DNA from: Lachnoclostridium sp. UBA1434
Lineage (GTDB): Bacteria; Bacillota; Clostridia; Lachnospirales; Lachnospiraceae
Length of the DNA stretch: 9,402 bases
Assembly: GCA_002329645.1 (NCBI GenBank)
Contig: DCTS01000022.1
Coordinates: 43,091-52,492, forward strand
Direction of reading: 5' to 3'
Shown: positions 1 to 6,292 of the stretch, piece after piece
Position numbering within the stretch: position 1 is the first letter of the stretch
Layout of the letters: each line of letters opens with the position of its first letter
Program-made: the position numbers and the translations under genes
The notes under the pieces: model-generated
What the model was told of the DNA's origin: nothing
Databases searched by the model: none
The model's input: the letters and a program-made list of their open reading frames with translations, nothing else

Positions 1-23
1 GCGGCGGAATGGGAATGATGTAA
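1..23 (+). CDS. groL: 3' end of groL (GroEL chaperonin), partial
   Basis: The first bases read, in the frame starting at 3, Gly-Gly-Met-Gly-Met-Met-stop (TAA at 21-23). A Gly/Met-rich tail ending in Met-Met just before the stop is the hallmark C-terminus of the 60 kDa chaperonin GroEL, the ATP-driven protein-folding ring that works with GroES in the cytoplasm. Everything else of the gene lies left of the window. A strong hairpin terminator follows 28 bases downstream, as expected for the end of a groESL operon. The call rests on six residues plus context, so it is good but not certain. Confidence 0.78.
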
Positions 24-50
24 TATAAATTAAGAGTTTAATATATAATA

Positions 51-99
51 AAAAGGAAACGGATAAAACATACAGAACAGGTTTTATCCGTTTCCTTTT
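51..99. terminator. Bidirectional hairpin terminator between groL and thiT
   Basis: A perfect 19-base inverted repeat (51-69 with 81-99) encloses an 11-base loop. The outer arms are AAAAGG/CCTTTT, so the hairpin is flanked by T-rich sequence on either strand: TTTTATATATTT on the plus strand and TTTTTATTATAT on the minus strand. It sits between the end of groL (+) and the end of thiT (-), and can serve both convergent transcripts. Confidence 0.9.
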
Positions 100-182
100 A
101 TATATTTCCTTTTGCCGGACCGCATGTGCCCGGCCGGCACACTTTCTTAAGGATACTCATAATAAAATACTGGTATACATTT

Positions 183-857
183 TCAACTTTCCAGGGTCAT
201 TCTTCTGACCTGAGCCAGGGCTTGTCTTACTGCGGGTATAAGCAGAATTAATACGGTCAATATAACTTCGGGAATAATATAGGAAGCATTATAAATCAGG
301 GAATATATTATTACATTCCGGTCTCCCGCAAATTCCGAGAAGAATATAATCCCGCTCAATACATGGCATATGTATCTGCCTGCCGCACCAAGAATATATC
401 CTTTTATGATGCCGAATCTGGAGTTGGAGAATAAGCCTGCAAGCCCAAGGCAGCCGAAAGCTACGGGATAATCCAGTAATGGCTGTATCAAGGTTACTGC
501 ATAGGGCTTGAGTACAAAATCAAGCAAGCCGTATGCCACACCGGTTATAATTCCAATCCGGGTACCATACAGGTAGCCTATAAAGCATATGAAAAACATC
601 CTGAACAAGGTTATGGAACCGCCGAACGGAAGCTCATACACCGTATATATTGAGGTTACCACGGCAAGAGTCATGGCTGCCGCACAGACAGCAATCTGCC
701 TGGCCTTAAGCTTGCTTTTTTGACCGCCAAGAGCAAGCATGGCAGCAAACAGAAGAATTATAACCGCAAGAAGAACCAGATTACCCGCAAGAGTAGGCTG
801 GAAGGAACCATCCTCCGGGTTGCTGAAGATTAATAAATCATAGAGCTTTTGAAGCAT
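183..857 (-). CDS. thiT: ECF-type thiamine transporter substrate-binding subunit ThiT
   Basis: This 224-residue, very hydrophobic protein has about six to seven membrane segments. It is an S component that binds thiamine at the outer membrane face and docks on the shared EcfA-EcfA'-EcfT module for ATP-driven uptake. Family features visible are the tract YGLLDFVLKPYAVTLIQPLL (110-129) running into LDYPVAFGCLGLAGLF (about 128-143), His165 in GRYICHVLSG and Asn190 in IYNASYIIPE, positions corresponding to ThiT thiamine-binding regions. About 35-45 extra N-terminal residues, including one hydrophobic helix (24-44), make it longer than the usual roughly 180-190 residues. The start is supported by AAGGAGG seven bases upstream. 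A TPP riboswitch in the leader independently confirms thiamine as substrate. It is a single-gene unit; no ECF ATPase is nearby. Confidence 0.93.
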   Translation of the reverse strand: MLQKLYDLLIFSNPEDGSFQPTLAGNLVLLAVIILLFAAMLALGGQKSKLKARQIAVCAAAMTLAVVTSIYTVYELPFGGSITLFRMFFICFIGYLYGTRIGIITGVAYGLLDFVLKPYAVTLIQPLLDYPVAFGCLGLAGLFSNSRFGIIKGYILGAAGRYICHVLSGIIFFSEFAGDRNVIIYSLIYNASYIIPEVILTVLILLIPAVRQALAQVRRMTLES

Positions 858-886
858 AAAAAAACCTCCTTAGACTACTAAAGAGG
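858..886 (-). promoter_or_regulatory. Expression-platform hairpin sequestering the thiT ribosome binding site
   Basis: On the minus strand CCTCTTTAG (886-878) can pair with CTAAGGAGG (873-865) around a TAGT loop, nine pairs with one G-U. The right arm contains the AAGGAGG ribosome binding site and is followed directly by seven T residues (864-858) and then the ATG. One hairpin could therefore act as a translation block and as an intrinsic terminator. Its left arm shares three bases (886-884) with the 3' strand of the riboswitch P1 helix, so aptamer and hairpin can influence one another. The direction of switching cannot be read with certainty; TPP repression is expected from the family. Confidence 0.65.
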
Positions 887-977
887 GGATACGTAGTGCT
901 TCCTTACGCCGGCATTACCCGGATCAAGTGATGAGGGTCGGCATGATCAGTCATGCCTCTCAGCAATCGCTCCCCTA
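884..977 (-). promoter_or_regulatory. TPP riboswitch (THI element) aptamer
   Basis: The minus strand contains the conserved thi-box elements in order: AGGGGA opening the P1 helix (977-972), CTGAGAGG (963-956), the P3 stem GGCATGA/TCATGCC, GACCC, then CTTGATCCGGGTAATGCCGG and CGTAAGGAAGC, closed by TCCCCT (889-884) pairing with AGGGGA. These are the thiamine pyrophosphate contact segments. The aptamer lies directly upstream of thiT and controls thiamine uptake by sensing intracellular TPP. Confidence 0.96.
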
Positions 978-1008
978 GCTTTTAGTGAATTACTTTATTA
1001 TCTGCTTT

Positions 1009-1037
1009 ATAATAATCTATTTGACGGGTTATGTCAA
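1009..1037 (-). promoter_or_regulatory. Sigma-A promoter of thiT and its riboswitch
   Basis: On the minus strand TTGACA (1037-1032), a 17-base spacer and TATTAT (1014-1009) form a near-consensus vegetative promoter, putting transcription start near 1002, about 25 bases before the riboswitch P1 helix. The -35 region is also part of a small inverted repeat (TTGAC at 1037-1033, GTCAA at 1025-1021). No separate terminator for the upstream minus-strand operon is visible here, so some read-through into the leader is possible. Confidence 0.85.
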
Positions 1038-1081
1038 GCAAACAATTTTACCACAATAACACCAATTATATTCCGTAATTT

Positions 1082-2401
1082 TTATTCCGCAAGCCGGCTT
1101 ACAGCCACATAGACACCTGAAATCTTGTACCAGGTGGCAAAATCTACAATTCCGCTTGCCGGCAAATCGAATATCTGCTGAAAGGCCCTTACTGCATTGG
1201 CCGTATTCTCATTATATTGTCCGGTGACTGCCACCTTAGGAATAGCTTTGTATATATCCGATATGGTATTAAGCTGCTCCTGTATCATCCTGACATCGTC
1301 ACCGCTTGCTCCGATATTAAGGTTTTGGCCTGGCCATGATGCTGGAACCCCTGAAACCTGGGGAGCTGTATTTATGAAAATAGAGCTGCCGTAAAAATTT
1401 CGCAGGATACTTATTGCGTCATATCCCTGGTCACCCAGATCCTTGGAGCCCCATTGCGTCATCCAGTTCGGGCACTGTACCCTGTATCCGTCGCAGTACT
1501 GGGTAAGAATTGGCTGCCTGACATTAGGCCTTGACAGGAAGTTGATGAAAAGCTGATCCACCTCAAGCCCGATATTACTGAAAATATTTCTGCCCGGTAC
1601 CCATTTATGGTCGAATGCGGTGGAGGAGGTTACGGTAAAATTGAAGCCCTGGTTGCGGTACCATTCCGTAAATACCCGGTTAAGGGTAAATGATAATATT
1701 GCTAGTATATTGGCTTGTATGGTAGACAAGGGCCAGGTGTCATAGATCTCGCTTGAGGCTACATTCTTGATATAGTCGCGGAATCTCACATAATGGTTGG
1801 CTGCGGAGGTATCTGCAGGCGGGCCGTCATGTACAATAACAAATTCGGGTATTACAACCTGACGAAGAACAATTTCATCGGCTTCTTCCACAGGCTTGAT
1901 CTCCGGCTCGGCTATCTTGGGTGGGAAATCACCAAAGAGTGTGTGGGGCGGAATTACATAAAGCCTGCCTGCCTCATCATCGGGCGCCTCGGTGAGGGTG
2001 ATGTCCTGAAGGGCGGTTGTTTCCGGCAAAACATCCATGCTTGCTATGGTTACGGGAGAAAAGCCGGAGGCTTCAGCTCTTATATTATATTCCGAATAGG
2101 GCTGCCGATCAGACGGTTCGAGGCTGTAATCCACGGGAGGAGCCGGAAGCTCTATTTCACCGGTTAGCCCGGATACATTCGTTGACAGAACCTCGATGAC
2201 TTTATCAGGCCTGTCAACCGGAGAAATGCTGACAGAGACTCCTTCAACGGGTGCAAGGTCCGGTCTTGTACAGCGGACTCTCAGGCGTCCTAAGCTTTGT
2301 GTCCCCATTTGCGCCGGATACATCCTGATATTCCCGGCATAGACAGAGTGAAGGTTATTATCACGGCCGGAGCCTGATTTTATTTTGGATGGATTATTCA
2401 T
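1082..2401 (-). CDS. SpoIID-like peptidoglycan-processing protein with C-terminal peptidoglycan-binding domain (paralogue 2)
   Basis: Predicted 439 residues from the ATG at 2401. That start has GGGG eight bases upstream, the same spacing as the upstream paralogue; the ATG at 2407 would be only two bases from it. There is no signal peptide. Residues about 35-140 resemble a carboxypeptidase-regulatory-like beta domain. Residues about 200-345 resemble the SpoIID/LytB domain: FRDYIKNVASSEIYDTWP (207-224) matches the family's DYL-GVV-sEMp-sWP signature with Glu218 at the position of the catalytic glutamate, and MTQWGSKDLGDQGYDAISIL (314-333) matches its MSQWGA-QG-sYeeIL signature. His265, Cys303 and Cys310 might bind metal, as in characterised SpoIID (inference). 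Residues 360-428 are a PG_binding_1 repeat. SpoIID enzymes are lytic transglycosylases that cut peptidoglycan during engulfment. It is the second gene of an operon, 61 bases after its paralogue. Domain calls are by eye. Confidence 0.75.
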   Translation of the reverse strand: MNNPSKIKSGSGRDNNLHSVYAGNIRMYPAQMGTQSLGRLRVRCTRPDLAPVEGVSVSISPVDRPDKVIEVLSTNVSGLTGEIELPAPPVDYSLEPSDRQPYSEYNIRAEASGFSPVTIASMDVLPETTALQDITLTEAPDDEAGRLYVIPPHTLFGDFPPKIAEPEIKPVEEADEIVLRQVVIPEFVIVHDGPPADTSAANHYVRFRDYIKNVASSEIYDTWPLSTIQANILAILSFTLNRVFTEWYRNQGFNFTVTSSTAFDHKWVPGRNIFSNIGLEVDQLFINFLSRPNVRQPILTQYCDGYRVQCPNWMTQWGSKDLGDQGYDAISILRNFYGSSIFINTAPQVSGVPASWPGQNLNIGASGDDVRMIQEQLNTISDIYKAIPKVAVTGQYNENTANAVRAFQQIFDLPASGIVDFATWYKISGVYVAVSRLAE

Positions 2402-2462
2402 ATACATTACCCCATATATACGGTCAATATTAAAATATGATATTTAATGTTACCTGTGACTG

Positions 2463-3761
2463 TCACTCGGCAAGTCTGGTGACACCGACATATATTTGTG
2501 ATATTTTATACCAGGTTCCCCTGTCAACAATGCCTGTAACAGGCAGGCTGAATATTCTTTGAAAGGTTCTTACTGCTTCTGCAGTTCTTATTCCATATAT
2601 TCCGTCCACAACCAGGGTGGGTATTGCGGTATATACCTGAGCTATCCTGTTAAGCTGCTGCTGGATGGTGCGAACATTATTGCCCCTCGATCCCTGGGAC
2701 AGACTGGTGCCGGGCCAGGATGCGGGAACACCCGACACCTGTTTTGCGGTATTTATGAATATTGAGCTGCCATAAAAATTACGTAATATATCTATGGCAT
2801 CATATCCCTGATCACCCAAGTCCTTGGAGCCCCATTGGGTCATCCAGCCGGGGCAGGAAGTCCTGTAGCCGTCACAATACTGGGTAAGTATCGGCTGAAC
2901 CACATTCGGCCGGGAAAGATAATTGACAAATACCGAATCTACGACAAATCCGATGTTTTCGAATATATTCCGTCCGTTAATCCATTTGTGGTCGTAAGCT
3001 GTGGAAGAGGTTATTGTGAAATTAAAGCCCTGGTTAAAGTACCATTCGGTAAAAACCCGGTTAAGGGTGAAAGAAAGTATGGCAAGCACATTGGCATAAA
3101 TGGTTGATTCGGGCCAGGTTGCGTAAATCTCGCTGGAGGCCACATTCTTAATATAATCACGAAACCTGACATAATGATTTGCCGCTGCGGTATCGGTGGG
3201 CGGACCGTCATGGACAATTATAAACTCGGGTATGACTACGCCTGCCAATACTATTTCTCCTGTTTCCGCAACGGGTTTAATCTCTTCCTCGGGAATTTTA
3301 GGAGGATATTCCGCATACAGGGTATGAGGAGATATTACAAAAAGCTCTTCCTCCTCAACGCCCTCAGGTGCGGGCACAAGCCTTGCCTCATGCTCAGCCG
3401 TAACCTCGGGTAAAATTTCTATTCCGGAGAAATTGGCAGTGGAATAGCCGGGGGCTGTCACTCTCAGGTTATAAAGCGAAAATGGCTGTTCGGAGGAAGG
3501 AGCAAGACTGTAATCAACGGGAGGCGCAGGCAGCTCGATTACCTGGGACAAGCCGGAGGCATCCGTAATGAGCTGCTCAATTATTGTTTCCGGTTCACTT
3601 GGAGATGAAATACTTATCGTGGCATTTTCAACAGGAAGAACATCGGTGATGGTGACGCGGGCACGAAGCCTGCCAAAGGATTGTGTCCCCATTTGCGCGG
3701 GGTATATTCTTAAACCGGATGATTTTATCGTATCTTTGCTGAAGATGCGGGCATGGTCCAT
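2463..3761 (-). CDS. SpoIID-like peptidoglycan-processing protein with C-terminal peptidoglycan-binding domain (paralogue 1)
   Basis: A 432-residue tandem paralogue of the gene that follows it, in the same domain order: an N-terminal segment opening LRIYPAQMGTQSFGRLR, a beta-rich region (about 30-130), an acidic, proline-rich linker (131-175), a SpoIID-like domain (about 195-335) with the putative catalytic Glu211 in ASSEIYATWP and MTQWGSKDLGDQGYDAIDIL (307-326), and a PG_binding_1 domain (351-420). His258, Cys296 and Cys303 are shared with the paralogue. The SpoIID core is nearly identical between the two while the ends differ more. There is no signal peptide or membrane segment, unlike SpoIID itself, which is membrane-anchored. 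GGGGG lies eight bases before the ATG. A sigma-K-like promoter upstream suggests mother-cell expression, consistent with a role at the spore cortex or coat; that role is inference. Confidence 0.76.
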   Translation of the reverse strand: MDHARIFSKDTIKSSGLRIYPAQMGTQSFGRLRARVTITDVLPVENATISISSPSEPETIIEQLITDASGLSQVIELPAPPVDYSLAPSSEQPFSLYNLRVTAPGYSTANFSGIEILPEVTAEHEARLVPAPEGVEEEELFVISPHTLYAEYPPKIPEEEIKPVAETGEIVLAGVVIPEFIIVHDGPPTDTAAANHYVRFRDYIKNVASSEIYATWPESTIYANVLAILSFTLNRVFTEWYFNQGFNFTITSSTAYDHKWINGRNIFENIGFVVDSVFVNYLSRPNVVQPILTQYCDGYRTSCPGWMTQWGSKDLGDQGYDAIDILRNFYGSSIFINTAKQVSGVPASWPGTSLSQGSRGNNVRTIQQQLNRIAQVYTAIPTLVVDGIYGIRTAEAVRTFQRIFSLPVTGIVDRGTWYKISQIYVGVTRLAE

Positions 3762-3791
3762 TTATAGAACCCCCATCCATTCATTTATTAT

Positions 3792-3819
3792 TACGTTATG
3801 ATTGGATTTTTGAATTGTG
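3792..3819 (-). promoter_or_regulatory. Putative sigma-K (late mother-cell) promoter of the SpoIID-like operon
   Basis: On the minus strand CAC (3819-3817), a 16-base spacer and CATAACGTA (3800-3792) match the sigma-K pattern AC-N16/17-CATANNNTA exactly. The predicted transcription start near 3785 gives a leader of about 24 bases before the ATG at 3761, containing the GGGGG ribosome binding site. No better sigma-A promoter was seen in this gap. The motif is short, so the match alone is moderate evidence; the sporulation-like products strengthen it. Confidence 0.55.
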
Positions 3820-3852
3820 AATAATATTTAGCGCAAAAAAATTAACAGAAAT

Positions 3853-3906
3853 AAAGGGGTTGTTTCAAAACTGATTGCTTAATTAGAGGAGAAACAGCTC
3901 TTTTTT
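3853..3906 (+). terminator. Hairpin with T-tract, terminator-like
   Basis: AAAGGGGTTGTTTC (3853-3866) pairs with GAAACAGCTC and the following Ts (3891-3904), about 14 pairs including three G-U, around a 24-base loop, ending in six Ts (3901-3906). It has terminator form on the plus strand, but no plus-strand gene ends nearby, so it may be a relic of a mobile-element end or a block to antisense transcription. Confidence 0.45.
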
Positions 3907-3986
3907 ATAATATTATCAAGAATGCAGATTCCGAAGAACTCGAAAAATGGTAAAGTTAGTTATGCATTATTTATATGCCAAAAATA

Positions 3987-4035
3987 AAGGACGTGTTTCA
4001 ATCCAACTAAAATGTCATTTTTGAAACACGTCCTT
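3987..4035 (-). terminator. Terminator of the Big_2 protein gene
   Basis: A perfect 14-base inverted repeat (3987-4000 with 4022-4035) has a 21-base loop. On the minus strand the hairpin is followed by TTTATTTTT and starts about 45 bases after the stop codon at 4081, as expected for an intrinsic terminator of that gene. On the plus strand no T-tract follows. Confidence 0.75.
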
Positions 4036-4080
4036 CGTAATATATTATACCTTTGATTATTGCACCGTTGTAAGTCAGTA

Positions 4081-4995
4081 TTACTTCTTTTCAATAGTTG
4101 TCTGCAGTGAAGCCTGAGCGGCTTGCAAAGCCTTTTCTGCCATTTCCTTCATGGCCTTTCGTATCGCTTCCAGATCAAAGCTTTTTTCTAGAAATTCACT
4201 GAGTTGCTCTACCGTAGGAGCCGTATCATTTGCCTCGGTCTCCGCATCATCAGCCTTGCCGTTAAAGAATTCCTCCAGTGCTTTGCGTAAATCCTGTACA
4301 GGAACCATATTCAGCTCAGGATGATTGTCGAAATATTCTTCAAACAAAGCAACCTGTTCCGTACTTGTTACAATTACCATGCACTTATCAAACTTACGGC
4401 TGCCATCGTCATTTACTGCATCAATTTCAGCAAATAAATAAGTAAGTCCAAGGTTCTTTGCAGTAATTCGGCCGCTGGCGCTGACAGATGCTATAGTCGG
4501 GTCATAGCTGGAAAACTTAGCGCTTTCAGTGGTATTAAGAGGCTTCATGGTAACACTTAGGGTGTCACACGAATTAAGTCCAAGTATGATCCTGGTTTTA
4601 GCCATCTTAACGCTGAAAGCAGGTGGTCCGACAATTACATCACATGTCAGGGTTGTTGAGGTATCGCCGCTTTTTACGGTTACTTCAATTGATGTGGAGC
4701 CTACCTTATTGGCAGTTATTTCACCGGTATCATTGACCGAGGCGATGCTCGGATCAGCAGATTTAAAACTAACTTTAGCATCTGCACCGGTATTGTATAC
4801 CTTTAAAGCAAATGTCTTGCCTTTAACCAGCGGGATGCTCTTCAAGTTAAGCTTATAGTCCGGGGTTTTCTCCTTTTCAATGGTAGTAGCATATGCTATG
4901 TCGGGTCCGGAAGGCAATACTTCCGGGAGGGCAATAACCAGGAAAAGAAGTAAGCCAATTGAAACCAGTAATCTGGTCAAATTAATTTTTCTCAT
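4081..4995 (-). CDS. Secreted protein with two Big_2 (bacterial Ig-like) domains
   Basis: Predicted 304 residues. The N-terminus is a signal peptide: Arg/Lys at 2-3, a hydrophobic core at about 9-24, and a likely cleavage after AYA (34-36). Two Ig-like group 2 domains follow, at about 46-123 and 126-211; each carries the family signature, SADPSIASVNDTGEITANKV in the first and SYDPTIASVSASGRITAKNL in the second. The C-terminal 90 residues are charged, helix-prone and rich in Glu, Lys and Ala (for example LRKALEEFF and AIRKAMKEMAEKALQAAQ), suggesting a coiled coil. No LPXTG or membrane anchor is visible. Big_2 domains usually mediate adhesion or display on secreted or surface proteins; the ligand is unknown. 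GGAGGA precedes the ATG by about seven bases. It diverges from the methyltransferase gene across one copy of a regulatory repeat. Confidence 0.85.
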   Translation of the reverse strand: MRKINLTRLLVSIGLLLFLVIALPEVLPSGPDIAYATTIEKEKTPDYKLNLKSIPLVKGKTFALKVYNTGADAKVSFKSADPSIASVNDTGEITANKVGSTSIEVTVKSGDTSTTLTCDVIVGPPAFSVKMAKTRIILGLNSCDTLSVTMKPLNTTESAKFSSYDPTIASVSASGRITAKNLGLTYLFAEIDAVNDDGSRKFDKCMVIVTSTEQVALFEEYFDNHPELNMVPVQDLRKALEEFFNGKADDAETEANDTAPTVEQLSEFLEKSFDLEAIRKAMKEMAEKALQAAQASLQTTIEKK

Positions 4996-5068
4996 GGCAC
5001 TTCCTCCAAAGAATTGTGTATTCCTTTTGTCACATCCTATTTTCTAGTACTAAATTATCATTTGATTT

Positions 5069-5084
5069 TGTCAGAAACGTGTCA
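5069..5084. promoter_or_regulatory. Putative response-regulator box TGTCA-N6-TGTCA (copy A)
   Basis: TGTCA at 5069-5073 and at 5080-5084 form a tandem direct repeat with an 11-base period, the form bound by OmpR/PhoB-family dimers. The surrounding 18 bases (TTGTCAGAAACGTGTCAT) agree with the E. coli Pho box at about 14 positions. The box is conserved exactly in copy B. Assigning it to the nearby regulator is inference. Confidence 0.45.
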
Positions 5085-5125
5085 TATTGGAAAATAGTTT
5101 ATGAATTTATTACATCTATTTGTAC

Positions 5126-5156
5126 TTGTTTTATATGTAAAAAGCATTATGATAAT
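5126..5156 (+). promoter_or_regulatory. Putative promoter of the methyltransferase gene
   Basis: TTGTTT (5126-5131) followed after 16 bases by TATGAT (5148-5153), or after 19 by GATAAT (5151-5156), gives a moderate sigma-A promoter about 65 bases before the ATG at 5224. It lies roughly 40 bases downstream of the TGTCA box, a layout that suits activation by a bound regulator. A clear promoter for the divergent Big_2 gene was not found. Confidence 0.4.
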
Positions 5157-5223
5157 ATCATACATGCATTCTTGGCAGAAGAATATTTTGATGAATAAGT
5201 AAAAAATGTATAGGAGTAATTGT

Positions 5224-6156
5224 ATGTCGATAGTAGATTGCTTTAATTCTCACAGACATATTCTTATGGAGGGGGCTCTTAGTGAACGCTTAAAAAGGGA
5301 ATATCATGTGAAGATTGATCGTTCAGTAGTATTAGCCGGGTTGGTCTATAGCAAAGAGGGCAGAGAAGCGTTATATCAATTATGGAGTGAATATATTAAG
5401 ATTGCGGAAATGTATAATATGCCATTTATCGCAACGACACCGACCAGAAGAGCTAATAAAGCAAGAGTAGAAGAATCTATGTATAACAGCAATATTATTT
5501 TAGATAACGTTAATTTCTTGAAATCAGTTAGAAGTAAGTTTCTGGATACTGATATGTATATCGGCGGCCTGATGGGATGTAAAGGCGATGCGTATAAGGC
5601 AGATGAAGTCTTAGGCAGAAAAGAAGCAGAAGAATTCCACGGCTGGCAGGCAAATCTGTTTCGAGATGCGGGCGTAGACTTTCTATATGCCGGGATTATG
5701 CCGGCTTTGGAGGAAGCGCTGGGAATGGCTGATGCAATGGCTAAGACAGGGTTACCCTATATCATTAGTTTTATGCTGCGCAAGGACGGATGCTTGATTG
5801 ACGGCACCAGATTATGTGATGCAATATATATTATCGATCATAGTGTAGAAAGAAAGCCGTTATGCTTTATGACGAATTGCATCCATCCAGCCGTGGTACG
5901 AGAAGTATTGTCCTGTGATTTTAATCAAAATATTCATGTTAAAGAACGTTTCAGAGGTATTCAAGCAAATACGTCGGCATTGGCGCCTGATTTACTGGAT
6001 GGTTCGGAAGCTCTGCTTGGATCGGAACCAAAAGAACTGGCGGAAGAAGTGGTAAAGCTCCAAGACCTGATGAATTTATCTATATGTGGCGGATGCTGCG
6101 GTACTGATGACAGACATATAAAAGAAATAGCAAAAAAATTGAATGAGGCCGGGTAA
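5224..6156 (+). CDS. Homocysteine S-methyltransferase-family protein
   Basis: Predicted 310 residues from the ATG at 5224, chosen because AGGAG lies seven bases upstream; the in-frame ATG at 5206 has none. The fold is the zinc-dependent methyltransferase barrel of homocysteine S-methyltransferases (MmuM/YbgG type and the N-terminal part of cobalamin-dependent MetH). Visible motifs are ILMEGALSERLKREY (13-27, matching the family's LDGA-GTEL start), IATTPTRRAN (69-78), the first zinc-ligand Cys219 in MTNCIHP, and SICGGCCGTDDRHI (287-300) with Cys291 and Cys292. All three zinc-thiolate cysteines are present, so activity is likely. The probable reaction is methyl transfer from S-methylmethionine, S-adenosylmethionine or another methyl donor to homocysteine, giving methionine; the donor cannot be read from the sequence. 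No S-box or T-box precedes it. It is flanked by the two direct repeats. No terminator follows, so it may read into the regulator gene. Confidence 0.85.
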   Translation: MSIVDCFNSHRHILMEGALSERLKREYHVKIDRSVVLAGLVYSKEGREALYQLWSEYIKIAEMYNMPFIATTPTRRANKARVEESMYNSNIILDNVNFLKSVRSKFLDTDMYIGGLMGCKGDAYKADEVLGRKEAEEFHGWQANLFRDAGVDFLYAGIMPALEEALGMADAMAKTGLPYIISFMLRKDGCLIDGTRLCDAIYIIDHSVERKPLCFMTNCIHPAVVREVLSCDFNQNIHVKERFRGIQANTSALAPDLLDGSEALLGSEPKELAEEVVKLQDLMNLSICGGCCGTDDRHIKEIAKKLNEAG

Positions 6157-6206
6157 ATGTACTGAAGATAATTAGTTAAGCTAAGGAAAAATCAGGGACC
6201 CGATTT

Positions 6207-6222
6207 TGTCAGAAACGTGTCA
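6207..6222. promoter_or_regulatory. Putative response-regulator box TGTCA-N6-TGTCA (copy B)
   Basis: TGTCA at 6207-6211 and 6218-6222, an 11-base-period tandem half-site identical to copy A. It lies about 40 bases upstream of the putative -35 element of the regulator operon, suggesting autoregulation. Binding is inferred, not seen. Confidence 0.45.
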
Positions 6223-6255
6223 TATTGGAAAAAGTTTATGAACTTATCACACCTA

Positions 6256-6292
6256 TTGACACTTGTTTTATATATAAAACCTATTATATAAT
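6256..6292 (+). promoter_or_regulatory. Putative promoter of the response regulator-kinase operon
   Basis: TTGTTT (6263-6268) with an 18-base spacer to TATAAT (6287-6292) is the best pairing; TTGACA (6256-6261) with TATTAT (6282-6287) is an alternative with an over-long 20-base spacer. Start near 6299 would leave a leader of about 120 bases before the ATG at 6419. That leader holds a small hairpin AGCC-GGAA-GGCT but matches no riboswitch class I can recognise. Confidence 0.45.

Larger units (their letters stand above)
3853..4035. repeat. Imperfect inverted repeat bounding about 183 bases, possible insertion-element or MITE relic
   Basis: The left end AAAGGGGTTGTTTCAAAACT (3853-3872) and the right end read on the minus strand, AAAGGACGTGTTTCAAAAAT, agree at about 16 of 20 positions. 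A third, direct copy of the core (AAAGGACGTGTTTCAA) lies at 3986-4001. Terminal repeats containing TGTTTCAAAA resemble those of several insertion-sequence families, and the interior has no coding potential. No target-site duplication was found, so the pattern could instead be two related terminator hairpins. This block accounts for most of the 319-base gap between genes here. Confidence 0.35.
5064..5158. repeat. Direct repeat copy A (about 95 bases), upstream of the methyltransferase gene
   Basis: It matches copy B at 6202-6294. The first 31 bases (5064-5094) are identical, and the remainder has about eleven substitutions and two single-base indels by eye. The boundaries are sharp on the left: sequence before GATTTTGTCAG is unrelated in the two copies. 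The repeat lies between the divergent Big_2 and methyltransferase genes. Confidence 0.9.

Noticed and set aside
125..141. GC-rich hairpin TGTGCC-CGGCC-GGCACA as a terminator of thiT
   Set aside because: No T-tract follows on either strand; the hairpin at 51-99 is the convincing terminator. It may be a minor 3' UTR structure.
1793..2199. Overlapping plus-strand reading frames opposite the SpoIID-like genes, including similar ones at 2559-3413
   Set aside because: They are antisense shadows of the conserved minus-strand coding sequence, with no ribosome binding sites or recognisable domains; their mutual similarity follows from the gene duplication.
2408..2462. Separate promoter or terminator between the two SpoIID-like paralogues
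   Set aside because: The gap of about 60 bases holds only the ribosome binding site and AT-rich sequence with no hairpin, so a single operon is the better reading.
5016..5198. 60-codon open reading frame on the plus strand between the Big_2 and methyltransferase genes
   Set aside because: It covers repeat copy A and the promoter; the equivalent frame is not kept in copy B because of indels, and no ribosome binding site precedes it.
5159..5223. S-box (SAM) or T-box leader for the methyltransferase gene
   Set aside because: The leader is only about 65 bases and contains none of the conserved aptamer or specifier elements.
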